38,326 nucleotides of DNA, from contig CAZHPV010000020.1 in NCBI GenBank assembly GCA_964534845.1, positions 1 through 38,326 of the forward strand. The letters run 5' to 3'. Both the position numbers and the translations under genes were made by a program. Positions 31,617-38,326 of this stretch are shown piece by piece (within the stretch, counting starts at the first letter, position 1; the number at the start of each line of letters is the position of its first letter). The notes under the pieces are model-generated. The model was not told where the DNA came from, did not search any database, and saw only the letters and a list, made by a program, of their open reading frames with translations. Origin of the DNA: CALCKU01 sp964534845. GTDB lineage: Bacteria; Pseudomonadota; Alphaproteobacteria; Caulobacterales; Maricaulaceae.

Positions 31617-32114
31617 ATGTCTGCCTCGAATTTGATCGCTATTATAATGGGCTCCACATCGGATTGGCCAACAATGACGCATGCTGCCGACATGTTGGAT
31701 GCCTTGGACATTGGCTATGATGCCAAAGTCATTTCAGCCCATCGTACGCCTGAGCGTCTGTATGATTTTGCAAAAACGGCCCGTAAGGTCGGTTATAAAG
31801 TCATTATTGCTGGCGCAGGCGGGGCGGCCCATTTGCCGGGCATGACGGCCTCGATGACGTCTCTGCCTGTCTTAGGCGTCCCTATAGAAAGCAAGGCTCT
31901 ATCGGGTATGGATAGCCTATTATCCATAGCACAAATGCCAGGCGGCATACCTGTGGGCACTTTGGCGATTGGTAAATCCGGGGCTAAAAATGCAGCCCTT
32001 TTGGCAACGTCTATTTTAGCATTAAGCGATAAATCTATTGCGAAACGTCTCGATAAGTGGCGCGCGGCCCAAACAGACTCGGTTGCCTTGCACCCGCAAA
32101 GTCCGCCTGCCTAA
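31617..32114 (+). CDS. purE: N5-carboxyaminoimidazole ribonucleotide mutase, class I PurE
   Basis: A 165-residue PurE. It converts N5-CAIR to CAIR in purine synthesis. Seen: GSTSDWP at residues 12-18, SAHRTPERL with His42 at 40-48, and GAGGAAHLPGMTAS at about 66-79. Class I is indicated by length, sequence and the adjacent purK. ATG at 31617 follows GAGAGAAAGCT. Its TAA stop shares a base with the purK ATG. Confidence 0.97.
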   Translation: MSASNLIAIIMGSTSDWPTMTHAADMLDALDIGYDAKVISAHRTPERLYDFAKTARKVGYKVIIAGAGGAAHLPGMTASMTSLPVLGVPIESKALSGMDSLLSIAQMPGGIPVGTLAIGKSGAKNAALLATSILALSDKSIAKRLDKWRAAQTDSVALHPQSPPA

Positions 32115-33199
32115 TGCCTAATCCCAAAAACCAAAATATCGTCGCACCCGGCGGCATGATAGGTATTCTGGGCGGAGGCCAACTCGGACGTATGTTGAGC
32201 CTCGCTGCGTCGCGCCTTGGCCTAAATTGTCATATTTATTGCCCCGAAACGAACGGTCCCGCAGCAAAGATAAGTACGCAGAATACCGTCGGCGCCTATG
32301 AGGACGTGGAGGCCGTATTTGCCTTTGCTCAAAACTGTGATGTCGTGACATATGAATTTGAAAACGTCCCCGCCCAAACCGCCAAGGCGGCCAATAATGC
32401 TGCCCCTTTACGTCCGCCGGCCTTGGCTTTGGATGTTGCGCAGGATCGTTTACGAGAAAAAACATTTATACGCGATAAGGCCGGTGTTGGTGTTACATTA
32501 TTTGAACCTGTCGACTCCGTATATGATTTGGAGCGTGCCATACGAAAAATAGGTTTGCCCTCTGTCCTTAAAACCCGCCGACTCGGATATGATGGTAAAG
32601 GCCAATATGTCATACGAAGCGAAGCTGATATAAGGCTGGCTTGGGACAAGATGAAGGACACACCCTCTATATTAGAGAAATTTGTTGATTTCTCCCGAGA
32701 GGTATCTGTCATTGCCGCGCGCAATATCCAAGGCGAAATCGCCGCCTACCCTCTCATCGAGAATGTCCATAAAAACCATATTCTGCATACAAGTACAGCG
32801 CCTGCGCCGGGCGATACGGGCGCTGCTGGGGTTTTAGCGCGCAAAATTATGGACGCGCTAGATTATATCGGTGTCTTGGCGGTCGAGTTTTTCGAACTCC
32901 CAAATGGTGAGTTTATTGTAAATGAAATCGCCCCGCGCGTTCACAATTCGGGACATTGGACACAAGATGCAGGATGCGTAGATCAATTCGAGCTTCATAT
33001 CCGGGCTATTTGCGGATGGCCATTAGGCAGCACAGCGCCGCGCCATAAAATGCAGATGACAAATTTACTTGGCGAGGCGGTTAATGATTGGGCGGAGTTG
33101 AGCGCAAACCCGAATAACGCCCTGCACCTATACGGTAAAACTGCGCCGCGCATTGGGCGAAAAATGGGACATGTCAATAGCCGGCTTAAACCGATTTAA
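32114..33199 (+). CDS. purK: 5-(carboxyamino)imidazole ribonucleotide synthase PurK
   Basis: A 361-residue ATP-grasp enzyme. It makes N5-CAIR from AIR, bicarbonate and ATP, feeding PurE. Seen: IGILGGGQLGRML at the start, YEFENVPAQ near 75, LGYDGKGQYV near 157 and the metal-binding VNEIAPRVHNSGHWT at about 275-290. Start at the ATG (32114) overlapping the purE stop; a longer in-frame ORF from 32057 lies within purE and is not used. Normal length. It converges with coq9, with 3 bases between. Confidence 0.97.
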   Translation: MPNPKNQNIVAPGGMIGILGGGQLGRMLSLAASRLGLNCHIYCPETNGPAAKISTQNTVGAYEDVEAVFAFAQNCDVVTYEFENVPAQTAKAANNAAPLRPPALALDVAQDRLREKTFIRDKAGVGVTLFEPVDSVYDLERAIRKIGLPSVLKTRRLGYDGKGQYVIRSEADIRLAWDKMKDTPSILEKFVDFSREVSVIAARNIQGEIAAYPLIENVHKNHILHTSTAPAPGDTGAAGVLARKIMDALDYIGVLAVEFFELPNGEFIVNEIAPRVHNSGHWTQDAGCVDQFELHIRAICGWPLGSTAPRHKMQMTNLLGEAVNDWAELSANPNNALHLYGKTAPRIGRKMGHVNSRLKPI

Positions 33200-33202
33200 A
33201 CG

Positions 33203-33979
33203 CTATGATTTATAGCGTGAGACAGGCACCCGCGACCTGCGCCGGCGTTTAAACCCTTTTCCGTAACGCAAACGGCCTAAAATTTCTGCGGGATTGGGCG
33301 CATTTTTTAAACGGCTTTTAACCGTCCATTTGGTTTTCTCAAACGTCATGACATTCTCGATACGGGCATCCAGAAAGTCTCGAGCAGAGGCTTTGTCGGC
33401 ACTATCATCTGAAATCCATGCCAAAGTCGTACTTGAAAGCACAGCAGAAAGCACAGTGCGTTTTGAGTAATAATTACTATCTGTGCTCTTATCACCAATA
33501 GCGCGCCATATCATATCCGCGCTATCCCATAACGGCCTAAGCCCGATCCCGCCCGCTGGCCCTATATGCGCATCAGGCAACGCTAGTCGCGATAAAGCCC
33601 TTTTCATGGCCAACTCATGACCGTCCATCTGCGCAAGCCTGATAAGCACAGCTTGGGTGATTTTATCCCGGATACGCATATCCGTCATATCCAGTTCTGT
33701 AAGCTGTTGTGCGCTCTTGCGGTCCATCCGGGCCGACCAATAGCTTATCAACCCTAAAGCGCCTTTGGGAAAGAGGTGGTGAATTTGCGAGGCGGGTATT
33801 TCAGCCGCCTTAGCCGCTTGCGCCATCATTTTTGATGTCCAGCCTTCAAACGGTACAATCTCTAAAGCTTCCTCGAGCACACGCGCTTTTAGCCTGTCTT
33901 GCTTAGCCGAATATGCGCCCTGCGCACTCGCAGCAGACATGTCTGGTTTATCTGTTTCTGCTCTATCCATAACCGACAT
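33203..33979 (-). CDS. COQ9-family protein (ubiquinone synthesis factor)
   Basis: A 258-residue helical TetR-fold protein. COQ9 binds lipid and helps COQ7 hydroxylate ubiquinone precursors in mitochondria; alphaproteobacterial members are homologues. Seen: WTSKMMAQAAKAAEI near residue 46, LFPKGALGLISYW, LRPLWDSADMIWRAIGD and STDSNYYSKRTVLSAVLSSTTLAWISDDS, the COQ9 core. The C-terminal tail is very basic (KRRRRSRVPVSRYKS). I start it at the ATG at 33979 behind AAGGG. Upstream on the same strand is the ABC exporter pair with a 45-base gap. Confidence 0.9.
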   Translation of the reverse strand: MSVMDRAETDKPDMSAASAQGAYSAKQDRLKARVLEEALEIVPFEGWTSKMMAQAAKAAEIPASQIHHLFPKGALGLISYWSARMDRKSAQQLTELDMTDMRIRDKITQAVLIRLAQMDGHELAMKRALSRLALPDAHIGPAGGIGLRPLWDSADMIWRAIGDKSTDSNYYSKRTVLSAVLSSTTLAWISDDSADKASARDFLDARIENVMTFEKTKWTVKSRLKNAPNPAEILGRLRYGKGFKRRRRSRVPVSRYKS

Positions 33980-34024
33980 ATAAACCCTTATCGGGGTCAG
34001 ACCCAAGTCTTATTTACCCCGGCC

Positions 34025-35509
34025 TTAGGGACGGGATTTGCTACGCTTAAACATCTTACCTGCTAGCCAGCCTTTTATACCTTTTACGCCCGAGCCGGAT
34101 AAGACACCAAAGCGGAAAATCCGCCCAGCCAACCACATCACGCCTATTGTACATAAAAACAGAATAAAAGCAGACAGGCAAAGCTCCCAAAGGGCAGGCT
34201 CCGCAGGCAGGCGCATAATCGCGGCAAAAGGCGCTGATAAGGGAAACCACGAGGCCATTATCAAGATAGGGTTTTGCGGATTTTGTAGGCCTATGGGGAC
34301 GACCATAAATAACAAGGTCAGGATAAGCATGATCGGCGTCGTCAGTGTTTGCGCATCCTGCATACTTTCGGCCAGCGCGCCAATAGCGATAAAAAAGGCT
34401 CCGTAAAACACATATCCCAATATAAGAAAGAGAATGAAAAACCCTATCATCTTGGCGTTAATCGCCGCTTTAAGCCCGAGGCTAACATCTGCGGGGCCAA
34501 ACAGGATAGCGGCAATAGCCGCCCCCGAAGCCATAAGGATATAGGGTAAAAGTGCCGTGAGTGTCAGCGCCGCCACGCCCAAAAGCTTACCCAGCATAAT
34601 TTCGGAAAACCGGGTAGAGGCCAGCATCATTTCAAGGAGTTTGTTGAGCTTTTCTTCCAGCATGGAGGTTAGCAACATATAAGAGCCGGAAAACACAGTG
34701 AACCATAAAATAGTCGCTAAAATAGCCGCGACAAATCCGGGAATATTATCGGCCAGTGTCACCGCCTGACTACTCTCCTCCCCCGTATCAAGTTTTGTCG
34801 GATCAAAGCTTTCAATCGCCAGACTTCCCCTTTGGGCAGCTTGATAGCCTTCAAGGCTTAAGCCGCCTGATTTAAGATAGGCTTGGGTTGATTTTTCTTT
34901 GAAATAATCGCGGGCCAATATCGGGACTTCGCGGCTATTAATGTTTTCCGACCAATAATCGGCCCGCACGCCTTGACCCTGTTGATAAAGATGTAATGCT
35001 CCGTCTAATGCTACAGCTTTCCCATCATGCGTTATCAACTTATCACCTCGCAGATAGGGTTTTAAGGCTTCAATCGAGGATACAGGCGGCGGGACAAAAA
35101 CCCGGTTAAGACTTGGCAGTTTTATGCGGTCACCAGCGCCGGGAAATTTACTATCTATATAGTCACGCGCGCTCTCCATGCCTTTCTTATCATAGGCCTC
35201 AAGCAAACCTTCAAGCTCGGCACTGGACAGGATTTTACCCCCTAGGTTTTCAAATAAGGCCCGCTCCAAAGCCCGCTGACTATCTGCCTCACGCTTTAAA
35301 ATTTCGGCCCCGTGATGGGCCGTTTCGTCCAATATGGTTTCATATCGTGTAGGCTGTATATTGATCTGTAAGGTCGAGAGAAAAACTCCCAATCCCATAA
35401 GAATAAAGGGCAGGAAAAAAGACACCCAAAACCCCCAAGTTCTTACATAACCCAGAAAATCTCGGCGGGCGATAAGATAGACACGGCGTATGTCAACCGC
35501 AAAGCTCAT
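34025..35509 (-). CDS. ABC-2-type exporter permease, NatB-like
   Basis: A 494-residue permease. One N-terminal helix (about 23-45) precedes a large periplasmic domain (about 50-255), followed by about five membrane helices from about residue 255 to 475, the layout of ABC2_membrane_3/NatB proteins. It overlaps the start of its ATPase partner by four bases. NatAB in Bacillus exports sodium, but family members export many solutes, so the substrate is not known here. The C-terminus is basic (KMFKRSKSRP). Confidence 0.88.
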   Translation of the reverse strand: MSFAVDIRRVYLIARRDFLGYVRTWGFWVSFFLPFILMGLGVFLSTLQINIQPTRYETILDETAHHGAEILKREADSQRALERALFENLGGKILSSAELEGLLEAYDKKGMESARDYIDSKFPGAGDRIKLPSLNRVFVPPPVSSIEALKPYLRGDKLITHDGKAVALDGALHLYQQGQGVRADYWSENINSREVPILARDYFKEKSTQAYLKSGGLSLEGYQAAQRGSLAIESFDPTKLDTGEESSQAVTLADNIPGFVAAILATILWFTVFSGSYMLLTSMLEEKLNKLLEMMLASTRFSEIMLGKLLGVAALTLTALLPYILMASGAAIAAILFGPADVSLGLKAAINAKMIGFFILFLILGYVFYGAFFIAIGALAESMQDAQTLTTPIMLILTLLFMVVPIGLQNPQNPILIMASWFPLSAPFAAIMRLPAEPALWELCLSAFILFLCTIGVMWLAGRIFRFGVLSGSGVKGIKGWLAGKMFKRSKSRP

Positions 35510-36450
35510 GACGTACCCTCGCCAACAACGCCCATATTGGCGGCAAAATCATGTCCAACCATAGCGACAAAAGCTTCATGCAAGCTGGCCGTCTTGGGTT
35601 CAAAACGCTTTAGGCTCACCTTTTCTTTGACCAATGTTTCCAGAATAGTCTGGGTCTGGGCTTCAGGGTTTAAGATCAACGATAGGGCGCCGTCTTCGCG
35701 GCGTTCGACCTTATTGATAAAAGGCGCCATAAGTCTTTCAATTCCGGCGTAATCCGTGCTTAAAACAAGACGTCTTGGCGCTTTATCCAAGGCTTGCGCC
35801 AAATTACCATCAAAGACTTTTTCACCGCCCGACATAAGAATAATCCGGTCACACAGGCGTTCAGCATGCTCCATGACATGTGTTGAAAATATAATGGTGC
35901 TTCCGCGCGAAGCAATTTCGCGCACCATATCTTCAAGGACTTTCTGATTAACCGGGTCAAGACCTGAAAAGGGTTCGTCCAATATATAAAATTCCGGATT
36001 ATGGGCAATAGCGCCCAATAATTGCACCTTTTGCGCCATGCCTTTTGACATGTCCTTATTCTTCTTTTTGACCGCATCCCCCAAGCCGTATTTTTCTAAA
36101 AGCTCTTCAGCCAGCTTATAAGCCTCCCGGCCTTTAATGCCGTTAAGGCGCGCCATATGGGCAATCGAGTCGCGGGCCGTTTGTTTCTTATACAAGCCGC
36201 GCTCTTCGGGCAAAAATCCGACACGGCCAAAAATTTCTGGCCCCGGGGCTTGCCCAAATAACTCCACTCGTCCTCGGTCGGGTTTAATCAAGCCCAAAGC
36301 CATGCGTAATGTCGTCGTTTTGCCCGCACCATTCGGGCCGAGAAATCCGACAATCTCACCGGCATTGATCGCAAAGCTCACCTCACTAACCGCCTTATTA
36401 CGGCCAAAGGATTTAGAAATATTATCAATTAAAAGCGGTGGTGTTTTCAT
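35506..36450 (-). CDS. ABC transporter ATPase, NatA-like
   Basis: A 314-residue ATPase for the exporter above. Walker A GPNGAGKTT at residues 38-46, signature MSKGMAQKVQLLGA (the SKGM variant of this family), Walker B FYILDEPFSGLDP and the His switch STHVMEH are all present. The C-terminal domain (about 220-314) is the DUF4162-like extension of NatA-type ATPases. I start it at the ATG at 36450, giving MKTPPLLIDN; an ORF start at 36498 would add residues without family resemblance. Two-gene operon with the permease. Confidence 0.95.
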   Translation of the reverse strand: MKTPPLLIDNISKSFGRNKAVSEVSFAINAGEIVGFLGPNGAGKTTTLRMALGLIKPDRGRVELFGQAPGPEIFGRVGFLPEERGLYKKQTARDSIAHMARLNGIKGREAYKLAEELLEKYGLGDAVKKKNKDMSKGMAQKVQLLGAIAHNPEFYILDEPFSGLDPVNQKVLEDMVREIASRGSTIIFSTHVMEHAERLCDRIILMSGGEKVFDGNLAQALDKAPRRLVLSTDYAGIERLMAPFINKVERREDGALSLILNPEAQTQTILETLVKEKVSLKRFEPKTASLHEAFVAMVGHDFAANMGVVGEGTS

Positions 36451-36538
36451 AATGCCTATTTTAATGCGTTTGGCCTGATCCGAAATTACCCAGCCCATAT
36501 ATCCACGTGCCAGATTATTTGTTATGGGTTTAGGGAGT

Positions 36539-36871
36539 ATGAAGCCTGAAACCTTAAAAATACGTCAAAAGCTAGAAGCCCGCCGCGATGAGCTTGAAGA
36601 GCTTAGCGCACTGGCCTCTGACAATCGCAAACCCGTCAAACTCGACCAGCAAAGCGTTGGCCGCCTTTCACGCATGGATAGTTTGCAAGTCCAAGCCATG
36701 GATATGGCCCAAGAAAAAGCAAGACGGCGACAAATCATACGCATTAATGCAGCCTTAGAAAGGCTTGAGCTTGGAGATTACGGCTATTGCGTAAGTTGTG
36801 ATGAACCCGTCGGGAATAAGCGCCTTGGTCTTGACCCCGCAACACCGTTTTGCATAGGCTGCGCTAAATAG
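36539..36871 (+). CDS. DksA/TraR-family zinc-finger protein
   Basis: A 110-residue protein with an N-terminal coiled coil and a C4 zinc finger, Cys84-x2-Cys87 and Cys105-x2-Cys108. Members such as DksA and TraR bind the RNA polymerase secondary channel. The coiled-coil tip has SRMDSLQVQAMDMAQE (about 44-59), where DksA carries its acidic DxxDxA, so one acidic position is retained and others differ. The short length is closer to the YbiI/TraR group than to full DksA. I start it at the ATG at 36539 after AGGGAG; a GTG/ATG ORF start at 36524 is possible. It is divergent from the ABC operon. Confidence 0.9.
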   Translation: MKPETLKIRQKLEARRDELEELSALASDNRKPVKLDQQSVGRLSRMDSLQVQAMDMAQEKARRRQIIRINAALERLELGDYGYCVSCDEPVGNKRLGLDPATPFCIGCAK

Positions 36872-36892
36872 ACCTTCTTTGATAGGGTTTCA

Positions 36893-37696
36893 TCAGGAAT
36901 GGTTTTCCAAGGCCTCAAATATAATCTCGCGCCCGCCAAGCGCCCATAAATTTGTATGCTGTCCGCCCTCTATGGTAAATCTTCGCACAGGCCCGTTTAC
37001 AGATTTTTCAAGTTTAGCACTTTGCTCATCCGGTATGACTGCGTCTCGCGTTCCGTGTAATATCAGCACCGGAAAGACGGTGTTTTTTAGGGCGAGGTCT
37101 GAGCGGTACTCATCCTTGAGCCAGACGGACAAACCATAAAGCGGCATGCGCAGGCGTACCATATCCAACATTGAGTTAAACGGAGCGTCCATAATCAACA
37201 GAGCTGGCGGGCGTGTCCGGCTTAATTGGGCGGCCACACCCGCGCCTAATGAGGTACCAAAAAAGATTATCTGCTCCGGTCTTATATTGCGCGCCAAAAG
37301 CCAGTCATATTGAGCGTGTGCGGCGTTTACAATTTTGTCCTGCTTTGGTGTACCAGACGCACCCGGATATCCCGGATAGGAAACACCCAAAACCCCAAAT
37401 CCCGCCTGTGATAAATCGCGGTAAATATCAATATTTGAAAAGACGGCTGAGGCATTTCCGTGAAAGAACATGATAACCGGCTTGCCCTCTTGCGGTTCAT
37501 GCCACCACATTTTCAGCTCTGCGCCGTCTGACGCACTCAATGCAATTTCAGAAAAGCTTTCAAGATTAACGGCCTGAGGGGATAAATATATTTTTGGCGG
37601 AAAGTATAAAAAATTACGCTGGAGCCCAAATAAAACCGCGCCCCCCAAGAGGTAGAGCGCGATAAGACCTAAACATATAATACCAAGCACTTTCAC
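36893..37696 (-). CDS. Alpha/beta hydrolase, membrane-anchored BEM46-like
   Basis: A 267-residue serine hydrolase. One N-terminal helix (about 4-24) anchors it. The catalytic triad is Ser149 in GTSLGAG, Asp218 in HGTRDAVIP and His247 in GGQHTNLW; HGNA at 79-82 supplies the oxyanion hole. The arrangement is that of the BEM46/YhfP-like group (peptidases or lipid esterases), which has no settled substrate. It starts 2 bases after the pntB stop, so it is probably co-transcribed with pntB. No feature links it functionally to transhydrogenase. Confidence 0.9.
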   Translation of the reverse strand: MKVLGIICLGLIALYLLGGAVLFGLQRNFLYFPPKIYLSPQAVNLESFSEIALSASDGAELKMWWHEPQEGKPVIMFFHGNASAVFSNIDIYRDLSQAGFGVLGVSYPGYPGASGTPKQDKIVNAAHAQYDWLLARNIRPEQIIFFGTSLGAGVAAQLSRTRPPALLIMDAPFNSMLDMVRLRMPLYGLSVWLKDEYRSDLALKNTVFPVLILHGTRDAVIPDEQSAKLEKSVNGPVRRFTIEGGQHTNLWALGGREIIFEALENHS

Positions 37697-37698
37697 GA

Positions 37699-38326
37699 CT
37701 ATAAGGCCTTAATGATCTCCTCGACCATTTTCTTGGCATCCGATAGCAACATCATTGTGCCGTCATCATAAAATAATTCATTGTCAATTCCGGCATAGCC
37801 CGGCGATAATGAGCGCTTAACAAAAAGCACGGTCGACGCTTTGTCCACGTCTAATATCGGCATGCCGGCTATCGGACTTTGTGGATCGGTCTTGGCCGCA
37901 GGGTTTGTCACGTCATTGGCGCCGATTACAAAGGCCACATCGGCATTCGCAAATTCGGAATTAATATCCTCAAGCTCGAAAACCTCGTCATAAGGGACAT
38001 TGGCCTCGGCCAGCAAAACATTCATATGGCCGGGCATACGTCCCGCCACGGGATGAATGGCATAAACCACATCAACGCCCTCTTCTTTAAGCGTATCCGC
38101 CATTTCGCGCACCGCATGCTGGGCTTGCGCGACGGCCAGACCATAGCCGGGGACAATAATTACCTTGGAGGCATTTTTCATGATAAAGGCCGCATCTTCG
38201 GCAGAGCCGCGTTTGACAGGCCGCTGCTCTTTCGCGCCGTCGTCTGTGCTGCTCGCCGTGGCACCGAACCCGCCTAAAATAACAGATATAAAGCCGCGGT
38301 TCATAGCCTTACACATAATATATGAC
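37699..38326 (-). CDS. pntB: PntB, NAD(P) transhydrogenase beta subunit, C-terminal part (5' end outside the window)
   Basis: About 209 codons of the C-terminal NADP-binding domain III. The sequence KVIIVPGYGLAVAQAQHAVREM (written in parts: PGYGLAVAQAQ), AIHPVAGRMPGHMNVLLAEA, VIGANDVTNPAA and KRSLSPGYAGIDN are highly characteristic. Pnt couples hydride transfer from NADH to NADP with proton flow. The reading frame is open to base 38326, so the start and domain II lie beyond the edge; the Met at 38316 is internal (CKAMNRGFISVILGG is the membrane-domain end). It heads a likely two-gene unit with the hydrolase. Confidence 0.95.
   Translation of the reverse strand, partial: SYIMCKAMNRGFISVILGGFGATASSTDDGAKEQRPVKRGSAEDAAFIMKNASKVIIVPGYGLAVAQAQHAVREMADTLKEEGVDVVYAIHPVAGRMPGHMNVLLAEANVPYDEVFELEDINSEFANADVAFVIGANDVTNPAAKTDPQSPIAGMPILDVDKASTVLFVKRSLSPGYAGIDNELFYDDGTMMLLSDAKKMVEEIIKAL

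Noticed and set aside
37699..38316. pntB as a complete gene starting at 38316
   Set aside because: That Met is inside a well-known membrane-domain segment and the frame is open to the window edge; the gene is partial.
1..38326. Mobile elements, prophage, CRISPR arrays, tRNA or rRNA genes
   Set aside because: No transposase or integrase motifs, no regularly spaced repeats beyond the short greA array, and no T-loop or rRNA signatures were seen on reading both strands.

Overview
The window reads as a chromosomal core segment of an alphaproteobacterium of the Caulobacterales/Maricaulales type, probably a marine stalked or dimorphic relative of Caulobacter with moderate GC. The basis is a set of lineage-specific genes: a DivL with tyrosine in place of the kinase histidine, the histidine phosphotransferase ChpT, RcdA (DUF1465), TrcR (DUF1013), a COQ9-family protein, an ELM1-family protein and the alphaproteobacterial form of AddB. 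I see no rRNA, tRNA, CRISPR array, transposase or prophage gene, so this is vertically inherited backbone and not an island.

Layout. Positions 1-5380 (minus) hold a tightly overlapping operon tsaE-amgK-murU-addB, joining tRNA t6A synthesis, cell-wall sugar recycling and double-strand-break repair; addB runs off the left edge. A 2Fe-2S ferredoxin is transcribed away from it. Next come divL and glmM (minus, 5887-9865), then csaA-thiE-Sel1 protein (plus, 10222-12238). A 654-base gap follows that is rich in nested inverted repeats and is the best candidate here for an undescribed structured RNA or long leader. It precedes the ribosomal operon rpsF-rpsR-rplI, which ends in a clear intrinsic terminator. 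On the minus strand from 17421 down to 14258 lie chpT and a CheA-like/CheY-like/CheR operon, with a MinD-like protein lacking a normal P-loop reading the other way. Positions 18429-21871 carry a Pr6Pr membrane protein, a reductase/epimerase, an M48 protease and an unrecognised secreted protein. carB and greA (22020-26118) are separated by a 355-base gap holding a perfect 11-bp dyad and a short tandem repeat. An ELM1-family protein, bL31, then rcdA/DUF1192 and trcR follow. The right end has an SDR, two small divergent DUF465 proteins, a diguanylate cyclase, purE-purK, coq9, a NatAB-like ABC exporter, a DksA/TraR zinc-finger protein, an alpha/beta hydrolase and the 3' end of pntB.

How it fits together. 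Four proteins known or named as cell-cycle factors in this bacterial class lie within about 23 kb: DivL (input to CckA), ChpT (phosphotransfer to CtrA and CpdR), RcdA (adaptor for ClpXP degradation of CtrA) and TrcR. Near-consensus CtrA boxes occur upstream of the CheA-like operon and in the chpT/MinD-like divergent promoter region. A c-di-GMP synthase with an intact inhibition site is also present. Core metabolism and translation (glmM, carB, purEK, thiE, ribosomal proteins, greA) fills the rest. All calls were made by reading sequence and motifs; no database search was possible.
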